Shown: positions 1-9,920 of the stretch, piece after piece
How positions within the stretch are numbered: position 1 is the stretch's first letter
Layout: every line of letters begins with the position of its first letter
Notes under the pieces: model-generated
What the model saw: the letters and a program-made list of their open reading frames with translations, nothing else
Database searches by the model: none
Told to the model about the DNA's origin: nothing
Program-made: the position numbers and the translations under genes
Assembly: GCA_963854835.1 (NCBI GenBank)
Contig: OY978527.1
Span: 22,811,557 to 22,875,556, forward strand
Direction of reading: 5' to 3'
Origin: Megamerina dolium
Lineage: Eukaryota; Arthropoda; Insecta; Diptera; Megamerinidae
Length of the DNA: 64,000 nucleotides

Positions 1-1
1 C

Positions 2-847
2 TCTTTGTGTGCAAACGAACAAGATGAAGAGGAGCTACCTGTTGAATGTGGCATTTGTCCTGATGTAATGCCCAAGGCACTACTGGACAGTCATGTAAAG
101 ACCCATATCAAGCCTGGTACTAAAAGATTCGTGTGCATTTATTGCGAAGAAAATTTCGTATCGCGTGCCTATGCAGCCGGTCATGCTCGTCGCCACATGG
201 GCATACGACCATATGTGTGTGCACCCTGTAAAATATATTACTGCACCAAGCAAGATCTCCGTGTACATCAACTGCGGCGTCATTCAGCAAAGGAGCACAT
301 TTGTGAAAAATGTGGCAAAACATTTTCACAATACACGTGTTTAAAAAATCATAACACGCTTGTACATGAACAGATACGTCGTTTCGAATGCGAATACTGT
401 GGTAAACGCTTTTTAAGGAATTATGCCAAAAAGGAGCATGTACGCAATGTACATTTGGGTGATCGACGTCCGCTAGATTGCCCATTTTGTGACTTACGTT
501 TCAAGGACACGCACAAATTAGCACAGCATCGTAAGGAAAATCATTTACATCAATCACAGTTTGAATGTCGTGCATGTGGAATGGAATTTACAAATATTGA
601 CTTCTTTGATGCACATCGACGTTCTTTACAGTGCCGTAAAAAATATAAGCAAATTGAAGAGGACCTACATGAAAAACTGAAGCAGGAGCAAGAAATTGAA
701 AATGAACAAGAAGAACACGCACAGGAATCACAGCAACTTAATTTATATAATATAATTAATGATGTGGTTGAAGATGATGAGTCCATAAAGGATGAAGATG
801 TCGCTAAAGAGGAAATTCTATACGAAATTTCAGTTGACAATTTATGA
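2..847 (+). CDS. C2H2 zinc-finger protein, 3' part (cut by left window edge)
   Basis: This is probably a nuclear DNA-binding regulator; the target is unknown. The frame is open from base 2 and its first codons (S-L-C) match the interior of the complete paralog at 60474, so the gene begins outside the window and the TTG at base 5 is not a start. Six C2H2 fingers are visible: the first has C-x2-C-x11-H-x3-H spacing, the rest have x12 and H-x3/4-H. A seventh finger is C2HC (C-x2-C-x12-H-x5-C). Fingers 1-2 and 2-3 are joined by short basic linkers, and the motif HMGIRPYVC follows finger 2. After the fingers comes a Glu/Gln-rich tail ending in an acidic YEISVDNL-like C-terminus, which is also conserved in the paralog. 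No intron is visible in this part. The domain assignment is sure; I do not recognise an orthologue name. Confidence 0.9.
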   Translation, partial: SLCANEQDEEELPVECGICPDVMPKALLDSHVKTHIKPGTKRFVCIYCEENFVSRAYAAGHARRHMGIRPYVCAPCKIYYCTKQDLRVHQLRRHSAKEHICEKCGKTFSQYTCLKNHNTLVHEQIRRFECEYCGKRFLRNYAKKEHVRNVHLGDRRPLDCPFCDLRFKDTHKLAQHRKENHLHQSQFECRACGMEFTNIDFFDAHRRSLQCRKKYKQIEEDLHEKLKQEQEIENEQEEHAQESQQLNLYNIINDVVEDDESIKDEDVAKEEILYEISVDNL

Positions 848-901
848 ATATATTCTATTTTTTAACTACTGTAATATCTATATTCCATTATTTACCGCAT
901 T

Positions 902-907
902 AATAAA
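902..907 (+). terminator. AATAAA poly(A) signal for the left zinc-finger gene
   Basis: A canonical AATAAA lies 55 bases after the stop codon of the zinc-finger gene, the usual distance for a short fly 3' UTR. No second signal is nearer. Confidence 0.55.
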
Positions 908-1462
908 CATTATAGTGTCACTAATTACCCTAGGTTTGTTCACGAACATCAAATTATTAAGAATTTTTAATTTTTATTAGTTTTGACTGGAAAAGTGTTC
1001 ACGTACTTGAAAAATTTGCAACGAGAGCATAAAAAATAAGAAAAAGGCAGCATCATTTACAGCATAAGGAAAAACAAATGTCAAAATAAATCGGTTTGGT
1101 ATACTTGATAATTTTTACCGGTTTTCGGTTCTTGTCAAGGAACCGTGCTTGGGCACGGCAAATGATTGATATTGACACTAATGTCAAATACATACACATG
1201 GGTCTGTAAATTTTTTACAGTAGACTGTCAGCTGCCTTTAACGTTATCGTGCACAAGGATAACAAAATATACGTAATTTTTGTTTTTGTTCTAGTGCTAC
1301 TAACTGTACAATCTACCTTGGATCACGTACTTTTTCCATGATATAAATACAAAGATAGTTACACTCGCTCTTTTTGTCGGCATTTTAATTACTTGAAATT
1401 TTGCTTCAAATTTTGACGACCATTCAAAGTGAAATATTAATACTATAATCTGTTTACTTCCC
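908..1462. other. Gene-free stretch downstream of the zinc-finger gene
   Basis: AT-rich DNA with no credible ORF. It holds a small palindrome at 1143-1158 (CCGTGC, loop TTGG, GCACGG). No transposon coding signature is seen before the LINE 5' region that starts near 1463. Confidence 0.5.
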
Positions 1463-1619
1463 GTGTGGAGTTGCTTGTCTCCCATCGGACGCGTCCCCAG
1501 GTGGCGGATAGGTGAACGCCCGGCTGTTATGCAGGGTAGGTGGGAAATAAAATACCACCTGCTTGGAGGTGAAGATAGCAACCCTATCACCAAGGCAGGA
1601 ATGCTAGCAACCTACTTGC

Positions 1620-2940
1620 TTGAAATTCACCATGCTAACGAATCGTCAATTATACAGCCTCGGACTAAGGACTAAGATAGGATTTTGGAATATAAAAACA
1701 TTGAAAGACACCGACACCGCACCAAATATGAACTCAAGATTTTTTCAGGCCGAACTCGAGATGTTACGCTTTGTCAAAACAATACTTTGTCTAAGTGAAA
1801 TAAGGTGGACTAGCTCTGGTGAATTCCAATCTCCCAACGGGCACACCACTCTTATGTACTCTGGCAAGTCACAAAGCAGCAAGCATGAATCTGGAGTTGG
1901 GATCCTTTTGAGACAGGATGCTATGCTCCAGTGGACGGCGCCACTGATGACTAAAAAGACAACTTTTATAGTCAACTAAATGTAGCTTACGACGATTTTT
2001 GCAACGCAAGGAGTCTGGTCATCGGGGGTACCCTTTTCGAACATAGGGACTGCCACAAGGTTATGTGGTTGTCCACAGATCGCCAATGCACCGCGAATCA
2101 AATAGATCATATTGCAATCAGCCACAGATGCAAAAAATGCCTGCTGGATGTGCGAAAAAGCGCGCGGCCGACAACGGTCTTGTGCGTGATCACCACCTTA
2201 TTATTGCGAAAGTTCGTCTTCGTACTGCCAGAATAAAAAGATCTAAAGCGCATACTCGATTATCTAAATTTAACATGGAGCATAGTAAAGACCCTGCAGT
2301 TAAGAAGCAATATCACGATATGTTGCGCGAACGTCACCAAGCGATTGTAAACAGAGCGGAGACTACGATAACGGAGAAATGGAGCGCAATCAAAATAACC
2401 ATGAAAGCCTGTGCAAGTGACATCATTGAGCCTATCCCTAAGGGCAAAAAGGATTGGATGAGCGACGAAACTTGGGACAGAATTAGTGAACGTAAAGCAA
2501 TAAAACTACAAATTGCGAATATTGCAGATCGCAGTAGTGGACAAGCGAAGCAGCTGGAAGGTCGGTACCATCATATGCAGAGGGGAGTTCAACGTTGCGT
2601 ACGTCGAGATAAGAGGCGGCACATCAACGGTCTCGCTGAGGATGCAGAACAAGAAGCCCGTACTGGCGACTCCCGCTCGCTATTCAAGATTACCAAAAAG
2701 TTGGTCGACAAGAGCCTCTGTGTCGATCACCCGATTAAAGATATAAATGGCAATCAACCCTCTATTTCAAACGACACCACCGATATCAACTTCAGAATAA
2801 AAATATCTCCACCAAACCTGGTTGAAATCGCTGCTGCCATAAAGCAACTGCCGAATAGCAAAGCTGCCGGAATCTATGGTATACCGGCTGAACTTTATAA
2901 AAATGATGTCGTTTTTCCGCGGAAATGCTATCACCCCTAA
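1620..2940 (+). pseudogene. LINE endonuclease/RT N-terminal region, frameshifted
   Basis: The open frame at 1620-1979 gives the start of an APE-type endonuclease: IGFWNIKTL, then LSEIRWTSSGEF with the catalytic-type SE, then SGVGILL. The frame then shifts. 1983-2170 carries the IDHIAISHRC block, and 2065-2940 carries the final SDHHLI-type block (read as RDHHLIIAKV), a long basic linker and the RT entry IAAAIKQLPNSKAAG. At least two frame changes separate these blocks, so no functional protein is made. The last residues before the stop at 2938 are out of frame. The bases beyond read NITSVWEEVTFPCDWK, the usual RT continuation. Confidence 0.7.
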
Positions 2941-2990
2941 TAACATCAGTGTGGGAGGAAGTGACTTTCCCGTGTGATTGGAAAGAGGTA

Positions 2991-3923
2991 GGTAGGTAGG
3001 TAGAATGGCTGCGACCCTGGTCGCTCAAGTAGCAAATAGAATGCCGTTTTGAGCCATAAATCTCGCTAAGACCTACTGAGTGTTAAAGGATATGTTACAA
3101 CCAGCCGGAGTTGTTTATGAACTGAAGTATATGGGAGATCTCTATTTTAGATACCTGTCCTAGGTTATCAAAGAAAGGGCTACCTAAGGATGTTAATCGG
3201 TTTCTGGATAAGGCCGGGCATTTGCACAAGAAATGCTCTACCGTCTCCTTAGCGGTGATGTCGTTGCAGCTTCTGCAATGGTCGTTGTGCGGGATACCCA
3301 TTTTCTCCGCATGTGTACCAATGGCCCAGTGGCCTGTGCATACTGCTATTAGTTTGTGTGTGACGGCCCTAGATCTACTCAGAAGGCTCCTTGTCCTCTT
3401 CTCGCTGTAGTCTGGCCAGGTGGCTTTTGAAATTGTGCAGGTCGTGGTGCTAGTCCATTTCCGCTGCGCTTTGTTTAGGTAGTGTTTTTGAATAATCCCC
3501 TTGGCTTTAGCTAGGGGAACACCTACATCGGCTAGGGTGTTCGTTCATTGTCTGCAGATGAGCCCCTGCGAGCTAGCTCATCAGCATTCTCGTTGCCTGC
3601 GATTCCCTTGTGTCCTGGAACCCAGATAACTGATACTTCGAGGTAGGCAGATATTGCGGTTATTATTTGTTTACACTCTCCGACCAGCTTTGAGATAACA
3701 GTTGGCGCGGCCAGCGCCTTTATAGCTGCCTGGCTATTGGAGAGAATTGCTGCCTTTCCAGTTATGTTCCTTTGTTGGAGCAATTCGCATGCTTGCAGAA
3801 TTGCGTATACCTTCGCCTGGAACACACTGCAATAAGAAGGAAGTTTTACGGACGTTATTTCTAAGAAAGAGGGCTTTATAGACAAATTGACGAAAAAATG
3901 CGATCTCAAGGACTGCTAAACTG
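2991..3923 (-). mobile_element. 5'-truncated I-like LINE (RNase H end) inserted in the RTE-like LINE
   Basis: The minus strand encodes an RNase H domain (3909 to 3532). The block ILSNSQAAIKAL replaces the canonical Asp of DSQAA with Asn, and the end block VPGHKGIAGNENADELAR is intact. Further down, 3301 to 3095 gives a Cys/His cluster (C-x2-C-x8-H-x3-C type), as found after RNase H in I-clade LINEs. The 3' terminus is a short CTAC tandem (plus-strand GGTAGGTAGG at 2991). An 8-bp direct repeat AAGAGGTA flanks the insert at 2983-2990 and 3924-3931. RT and endonuclease are missing, so this is a dead, truncated copy. Confidence 0.75.
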
Positions 3924-4049
3924 AAGAGGTATCTGTGTGCTTCCTGCAATCGCAAAGTTCATTGCACGTATTATCCTCAATCGGCTAAAGAATCATCTTA
4001 AAGTCAATGATGGAAAAACCAAAGTGCTATACCTCAACGAAGCCATCTC

Positions 4050-4117
4050 GGAGCCCTTGACTGTTGGAACACAACAGTCAAGGGCTCCTTGACTTTTTTA
4101 CGAAGACGTAAAAAAGT
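4050..4117. repeat. Two consecutive perfect palindromes
   Basis: Arms 4050-4066 and 4072-4088 (17 bp, loop GAACA) are exact reverse complements. Four bases later, arms 4092-4102 and 4107-4117 (11 bp, loop AAGA) are again exact. They lie in the RT-thumb piece of the RTE-like LINE. Confidence 0.85.
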
Positions 4118-4155
4118 TTTGCTACCTTGGATGCATTGTAACTGCGGACGGTGGC

Positions 4156-4840
4156 CTGCGTTGCTTATTGGAAATGGTCCAGCTATGTCCATAGCAATTC
4201 GCTCAAATGCTGCACCTGCGGTGCTCCAGTTGAGTGTATTGGTGCATCTTACCTCGACTTTTCTTATTGGGACCTTTAGCCATTGCACATTGCTTACACT
4301 TCCGAATCCAATCAGCGACATGGTCATGACATCCAACCAATAAAATCGTTTCCTTATTTTCTCGACGGTTTTAGTGATTCCCAAATGCCCTCTACTGGAG
4401 GCTTTGTGATACTCAGCTATCACTTCGTTTATTCTTGCATTGGGTACCACTAGAAGACCATTGGTGATTTTTCCATCTTCACTTCCCCATGCTCGGAATA
4501 AACATCCGTCTCGTAAGTGCAGGCTTTGCCACTGCGCCCAGTACGCCTTTACTGTTGGACTCTCATTAGCCATTTCTTGCCAATCCGGACGTACGCTTTG
4601 CTTCTTGTATTTCATAATCTTTACGAGATCTGGGTCGTTCCGCTGATCTTCTTGCACTCGTTCGATGGTCCATGACTCCTCCTGCAATATATTCGTAAGT
4701 CGTAGGTTGACAATGTGATTCTGGTTTCTTACCCGAGAACAATGCTTACTATCCACGGTGCAAGTACGACGATATGGAGTATCAGCTTTACTACGATGAC
4801 TTATATCACGATCTTCCTTTCGTTGTCCTGGTGAATTCAA
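4156..4840 (-). pseudogene. Gypsy-A copy 1 integrase N-terminal part
   Basis: Reads into the H2C2 zinc-binding region: AEYHKASSRGHLGITKTVEKI followed by the Cys pair region, which is frameshifted at 4300. It then passes into AFERIAMDIAGPFPISNAG, the first Asp block of the integrase core. The second Asp and the Glu are missing because the copy is broken at about 4156. The reading frame runs on past the break into unrelated LINE sequence. Confidence 0.75.
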
Positions 4841-4855
4841 TCTTTGTTGCTTGCG

Positions 4856-5341
4856 TCATAGACGGCAATTACGCGCCATGTGTCCTGTTTGATCGCATAT
4901 GAAGCACTTACCGGCAAATTTATTTTTGCGTTGATTCCTTGTACTTCCCTTAGGCTTCATATTCGATTGATTGCAATCACGCGCTATATGCTCTCGTTTG
5001 TCGCAAATGAAGCAATTACCATTAAATTTGTTTTCGCGTCGACCTGCTGTTCTTGCTTCAGGCTGCACTACTGATTTTACTGCCTGATGCACTGCTTCAA
5101 CTCGATCTGTTGTTTCTGCTTCTAGTTGGCGTACACGGGACACTGGTCGACACTTTAAACTGTCGGCTTCATACGTCAAGGCACTACTGACTGTTTCTGC
5201 ATATGTATTCCTTGAAGACATGACTAGGGCATGCTTTGTCTCTCCATCACGTATGCCGTCTATACCGTCTCTATTTTTATTTTTTCGACGAACTCTGACA
5301 TAAGCGCTCAATGTCGGAAACGAAATCCTGAAGGCTCTCAT
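4856..5341 (-). pseudogene. Gypsy-A copy 1 gag fragment with two CCHC knuckles
   Basis: Gag C-terminal half. After IDGIRDGETKHALVMSSRNTYAE come two CCHC knuckles in tandem, CFICDKREHIARDC and CFICDQTGHMARNC. Other A copies in the window have a single knuckle, so this copy carries a local duplication of about 100 bp. The capsid part upstream is present only as scrambled frames up to 5560. Confidence 0.75.
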
Positions 5342-5584
5342 TACTCCGTTGCACTCGCGATCTTAATTCCACTCGATGCAATCTACTCTTATATTCATTT
5401 CGATTCATTCCATTTTCCGCTGGAGTGTGTCCATCAGTGATTGATAGCTACCACGATCATTCACTGGAACCATCTGCAAGACTTCTGACGCATTACCCTT
5501 TAATGCCACTATTAAAGCAGAGGTCTTGTTTTTTCAGTTGGTCAATTTTCACCATCTTAACAGAATCCCACTTCTGACACCAAT

Positions 5585-5981
5585 TGTTACGTTTTTTTTA
5601 CTGTGAACGTTTAATTCTATTTGAATTTACCTTGTTCGATTTCTGGATTCTGTTAATAATAATTGCAACACTTATTTTGTACAATTATATACAGCCACAA
5701 TTTATTTAATATTCTATTTTATTTAACTATTTACAATAACTCTTAATGTACTTGCAACTTTTGCCTCTAATACTGTATCGATATTTGCAATCACGTTCGG
5801 GATTCAATTGATTTGCATTTGTCAACACTGGCTCTATTTATAATCTGTTGGCAACACTCCAGAATCTTCCTTTAGCGTAGTCGAGATTCATCTCTTTCTT
5901 TTTGTTGACATTCATTTGATGCTGCCAAAATTCGTGTCATTCACAATAGTGACTAGTATCCAACCATCGATACTCGTTACA
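5585..5981 (-). repeat. Gypsy-A 5' LTR (copy 1)
   Basis: 397 bp with TG...CA ends in element orientation (plus strand starts TGTTACG, ends CGTTACA). The primer site GAATCCCACTTCTGACACCA (plus strand, 5563-5582) lies two bases outside. That string is the 3' end of an insect tRNA-Leu plus CCA. A TATAAATA-type box is degraded here (TTTATAAT at about 5835). Confidence 0.85.
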
Positions 5982-6075
5982 ATATGCTTACGTAAGTGCA
6001 GAACTACGAATTGTGTGGGAAAGTGTTTTGTAAGCTTTTTCGCACCCAACTGCATTTCAGTTGGCCCAATGTTCT
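5982..6075 (-). repeat. Gypsy-B-type LTR fragment
   Basis: The reverse complement matches the interior of the LTRs at 33660-33765 and 42860-42965: a CAGAACATTG(G/C)GCCAACTGA block followed by the ACACAATTCGTAG and CTTACGTAAGCAT blocks. Gypsy-A copy 1 is inserted at its left edge. The rest of this LTR is not present. Confidence 0.7.
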
Positions 6076-6898
6076 GTAATTTCCCTTTTTTCGAATTGGA
6101 AAAAGGGTAAATTTATGAAGAAGGTGTAACTAGGTGTCAATAAATAAAAATCATAGAGCATATTTTTTTTTGAGGAGTCCAAACAGTCTAGTACACAATT
6201 TTTACCCTACAAGCTGTTGTTTAGTCGGGATGCAAGGTTGCATTTTCCATAATTAAATAGCCGACATCGGTTATTCAAATACAGTTTAAATATTTCATCT
6301 GAAAGTGAATATCTGTATTTAAACATCAATCGGAACTTAAATTGCTCATCTGAAATTGGCCCTAGACGCTCAATCTATTTTGGTTAAACTAGGTTTAACC
6401 TATCAGTTGTTCAGTTGTCTGTTCTTGCACCCCAGTACATATTTTCTTACTGCGGTTTAAAATAAGTTTAAATTTTAACTCCGTTTACTTAAACTTAATT
6501 TCAACCTAGTTTAAACTTGTACTGAAAACCTACAAATGCAATACATTGCATTGTATGACGTGAGTACTGACGTATAATTATTCTGTTTGATACATGATCC
6601 AAATAACGCAACGAATGCAAAAGAAAGAAGTACATTTTAGGCCCTACGTCACTTTTCGACACCATGTTTGTAAAAAACAATAATTGGTTATTAATTGCTT
6701 ACCGAACATAAGCAACTTCAAGTGTTCACGATGCTAACGTTTTAATGCTTGGTCGATGACTTTTCGGCAGCGATGTTGTTAATGCTAGCTTTGCAACAAT
6801 TTTAAATCGTGAAGCTCGACAATGTTGCGAGTTTATTGACTTTGCATATTTATGAATTGAGTTTATTGATTTATATATTTACTTATAATACTTTTCAG
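6076..6898. other. Gene-free AT-rich stretch
   Basis: No credible coding frame. Around 6360-6530 there are several loose repeats of a GTTTAAA/TTTAAAC theme (TTAAACTAGGTTTAA, CAACCTAGTTTAAACTT), which could be the ends of a small non-autonomous element. I could not define its termini. Confidence 0.35.
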
Positions 6899-7102
6899 GT
6901 CTGGGGAGATTGGTTGGGTATACGGGAGAGTATACATAACTTGCGTGAGAATGCATTCTCCCTTCCTATGCATTTTCGTGGGAACAGATATGGTAACTCC
7001 ATAGTATACGTTCTAGAGCATGTTAATAAGAATGGACAAAGATTTTACGTTTATATTGATGGTGATTTGCAGTGTAATTATAATGTACTTGGAGTGGATT
7101 AA
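6899..7102 (+). CDS. Possible terminal exon, unknown protein (67 codons)
   Basis: A pyrimidine-containing tract ending in TTTTCAG (6892-6898) is followed by an open frame to a TAA at 7100-7102. It begins VWGDWLGIRESIHNLRENAF and contains an ordered hydrophobic/polar pattern, YVYIDGD near the end. It could be a last exon of a host gene or of an unrecognised mobile element. The frame also stays open upstream to an ATG at 6809, but that part is low-complexity AT DNA. I do not recognise the protein. Confidence 0.25.
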   Translation, partial: VWGDWLGIRESIHNLRENAFSLPMHFRGNRYGNSIVYVLEHVNKNGQRFYVYIDGDLQCNYNVLGVD

Positions 7103-7960
7103 ACTAATACCAACAAGAAGGATGTGGGTCCAAGGAATATATTTGCGCCATGAAGTTAATGGTTTCTTTGCCATAACGTCTTAGAAATTAAAACAGCGTG
7201 ATCCTGAACAATTTCGCATCGCAACTCGCATGAAATCCACTGTCTTCGATGCTTTATTCACCTTCACAAAGTTGTAAAAGCATTCCAAGCGGCCAACAAT
7301 TCTGGCGGAGGATAGGCTGTTCCTTACATTGAAAGTTGTTATTTTCGCGAAAGCTCTAAATAAAGAGTGCAATACCAAATAAATATTGTTTTTTTATTTC
7401 ATTATCACATATCATTTTATTTCTGTCAACATTTCATCATTTCGATTTACTATCATTACTATCATTTTGATTTACAGCGTTATCGTATTAGTATTTGTTT
7501 ACACAAATGGCAGTTGTCATTTTACACATTGAAAGTAGAAAAAGTTCAACTTTTATGCGTTAAAATACTTTTACGCGCCTACCTATGGAGTTCATCCCAT
7601 AAGATTGCGTGTTTTTTACTCTTCTGTCAAATGCATTGGAGGTCCAGTTTAACATAGAAAAGCGATAATAATGTTTGGAGTATTCTCAAATACTTTACTT
7701 CCATTTGCAAATATTAAAATTCTCTTCATTCTATGAAAACAAAACATTCACTCCATTTCTTTCTACTTCTATTTTATTAATTCTAATTCGTATTTGGACT
7801 CGTAATGGAGTGTTTTGAAGATGTAAACAAATATATTTCTGCAGCTCTGTAGGAATCAGAGAACGGCAACGGGTGATTAAAAAATTTTCATACGTAATTA
7901 GCATCGTAAAAATAAGCATTTATTCAGGCGATCAAACTTACTAAAACACACATTTTTTTT
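7103..7960. other. Gene-free stretch
   Basis: AT-rich, with T-rich runs at 7385-7480. A minus-strand frame at 7181-7378 has unremarkable composition and no recognisable motif. Nothing else is supported. Confidence 0.35.
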
Positions 7961-9920
7961 CCTCCTTTAAACTCCTAATTGGAGCATAGGGCCTCCACAA
8001 GGCTGTCCACCGCACACGGTTTTGGACAGTTGTTCTAGCGCCCTCCCATGTGATGCTGGCAGGAGCCAGTTCTCCTAAGGTTGACTTTCTCCAGGTATTT
8101 CTTGGCCGTCAGCGGCTTCTGCTCCTTTGCGGGTTCCACTCAAGCGACTTTCGCGTGATGATATCTGGCTGCTTTCTTAGCGTGTGGCCAATCCAGCGCC
8201 ATTTCCTAAGCTTAATCTGGATCAGTATGGGCTCTTCGCTTGTTTGGCGCCATTCAATCGATTGCTCGACGATGATACGAAGTGTATTTGCCTAGTCAAC
8301 ACAGCTACGTTTCGGGCGAAATCCAGCCTGTTCGTCCCTTGAAGCTTCTCAACGCACTGGAGTCTATTCTGTATAAGTGTTGTTATTCCTCTCCAGTTGC
8401 CACAGTCGCGCAGATCACCATTTTTTGGAAGTTTAACGATGATGCCCTTCGTCCAAGAGAGAGGTAGCTTTTCCCTGTCCCAAACAGCAGCTATCTGTGG
8501 ATGTAGAATTTCAGCTGATGTTTGTGGGTCGGCTGTCAGCAATTTTGGCTGAATGCCGTCGATGCCCGCAGCTTTGTTAAGTTTAAGCTTCTTAATTACA
8601 TCCCTTATTGCCGCTATGCTTGGGCATGAAGTTTATATTTTGCTGTTGACTCTGGTGTTGTCGAATTGACAGCTACTATCCTCAGAAAGAGCTGTCGCAT
8701 ATTATTAGCTCCTGTTGCGGCCTCGACATCACTAGCGATATTTTCCATGAAGCGTCTCTTATCCTTTCTGGCCGCTTTCTTGACCATCTTGGCTATCTCC
8801 CTGTATGATGGCCGTAGTGAGTTGTCGTTGTTGAGCTGCCTCTTTAAATCATTTCTGCGCTATATGATGCCCCAAGTGAGGTCAGAGATCCATGGCTTTC
8901 GGTGGGCGGGTTTAACTGTGCCTAGTTGTTTATCTGCTATGTGCCTGATTGTGGTGCTAGTAGTTTCCCAGCTGGTGTCTTTGTTGTTGTTGATTAGCTT
9001 TTCACGTAGTTTGCTGACTATTTCATTTCTGGTGTTGATGTTACGCAGAAAATGAACGTTGTAGCGCTTATATCTGCATTGTACGTCAAATTTCTTTCTG
9101 CATTTCATCTTGATCTTAACTTCGCCAGTGATGAGCTCGTGATCACTATCAATATCGGCTCCCCTTCTATTTCTGACATCACGTAGCAAGCCTCTCCACT
9201 TCCGACTGACACAAATGTGGTCTATCTGGTTGCGAGTTTTACCATTGGGCAAGGTCCATGGGTATTTATAAATTTCCTTGTGAGGAAATATGGAACCGCC
9301 AATAACCAGCTGGAAGGTTTGACACACTTCTATTAGCCTCTCGCCGTTGTTGTTGCGTGTTCCACAGCCTTTGACTACCATTGTCATCTCTATACCGGAG
9401 TTATTACTTCCGATTTTATCGTTGAAGTCGCCCATGAGGAAGATTATATCCCCCCTGTTGATGGAACTTAGCGATGTCGTTAGTTGCGCATAGAAGTCGT
9501 CTTTTACCATGCAATCAGCGTCTTCCGTTGGAGCATAAACATTGTACGATGGTAACGTGTCGGTGAACATTACTGTGGAAGCGGGCTAGGATTATGCGGT
9601 CAGAGATTGGTTTCCAGGAATACAAGATGCGCATATCCTTGGATATAATTATGCCAACTCCACTCTCACCTCTGACTTCCTTACCACACTACAGTACAAT
9701 ACTGCCATGCGTTGTTGTACATTCGCCGCTGCCATTCCACCTCATTTCGCTTATGCCTAGCACGTTGATGTTGTATGCTGTTATCTGCACTTCAAGTTGC
9801 TCCTGTCTAGAGGCTTCCCTGAGAGTTTTTACAATCCATTGAGCTATTCTTGTCCGGGTGCGTGGGCCAAATGTCATCATCATAGGTGTGTGTTTGTATC
9901 CGAGGCTTTTCCTTGTGTAG
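7961..9920 (-). mobile_element. Second RTE-like LINE, RT core deleted
   Basis: Minus-strand LINE. From its 5' end it has a frame starting near 9883 (endonuclease start: LGISEMRWNGSGE), then the main endonuclease (9570 to 8860), the RT entry (8542: EKLPLSWTKGIIVKLPKNGDLRDCGNWRGIT), then IVEQSIEWRQ near 8255. The sequence there jumps directly to the C-terminal block LRKWRWIGHTLRK (about 8215-8180), which normally lies several hundred residues further on. The whole catalytic palm, including the YADD box, is therefore deleted. The 3' end is at about 7961 with a short A-rich tail. Confidence 0.75.
8860..9883 (-). pseudogene. LINE endonuclease (EEP family), frameshifted
   Basis: APE-like endonuclease that would nick target DNA for LINE priming. 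Visible blocks in order are SEMRWNGSGE (about 9750), VYAPTEDAD, the GDFND block with the D-x-N pair, NQIDHICVSRKW, and DSDHELITGEV with the terminal SDH. All catalytic blocks are recognisable. The first lies in a different frame (9883-9689) from the rest (9570-8860), so a frameshift or deletion at about 9600-9690 breaks the protein. The end of the frame (HRKPWISDLTW) is the normal linker into RT. Confidence 0.75.

Larger units (their letters stand above)
1463..4155 (+). mobile_element. RTE-like LINE, decayed and interrupted
   Basis: Non-LTR retrotransposon remnant on the + strand. It has a GC-richer 5' leader (1463-1620), an endonuclease part, the segment leading into reverse transcriptase, and after an interruption (2991-3923) short RT pieces. 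These are RGICVLPAIAKF at 3925-3985 and, after a deletion that removes the catalytic palm, FCYLGCIVTADGG near 4113-4150. The clade call rests on the EN wording and the linker to RT; RTE/BovB-like is my best assignment, and a neighbouring LINE clade is possible. It ends where gypsy-A copy 1 begins, at about 4156. Confidence 0.7.
4156..5981 (-). mobile_element. Gypsy-A copy 1, 5' LTR plus internally deleted gag-pol
   Basis: Ty3/gypsy element read on the minus strand. In order it has an LTR (5585-5981), the tRNA-Leu primer site (5563-5582), a short decayed gag, and then part of pol. A deletion near 4840 joins the end of gag (NSPGQRKED) straight to the spacer after RNase H, so protease, RT and RNase H are gone. 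The integrase zinc-binding part follows, and the copy stops at the PISNAG block of integrase, so the 3' LTR is absent. It sits inside a gypsy-B LTR fragment on its right. Confidence 0.85.

Noticed and set aside
5..7. TTG at base 5 as the start codon of the left zinc-finger gene
   Set aside because: The frame is open to the window edge and the upstream codon also aligns with the interior of the paralog (S-L-C), so the true start is outside the window.
80..485. Two minus-strand ORFs (67 and 121 codons) under the left zinc-finger gene
   Set aside because: Shadows of the finger-coding frame; Cys/His-rich content comes from the antisense of the finger codons.
8666..9055. 129-codon plus-strand ORF with hydrophobic segments
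   Set aside because: Exactly antisense to the linker between endonuclease and RT of the minus-strand LINE, whose reading is supported by motifs on both sides.
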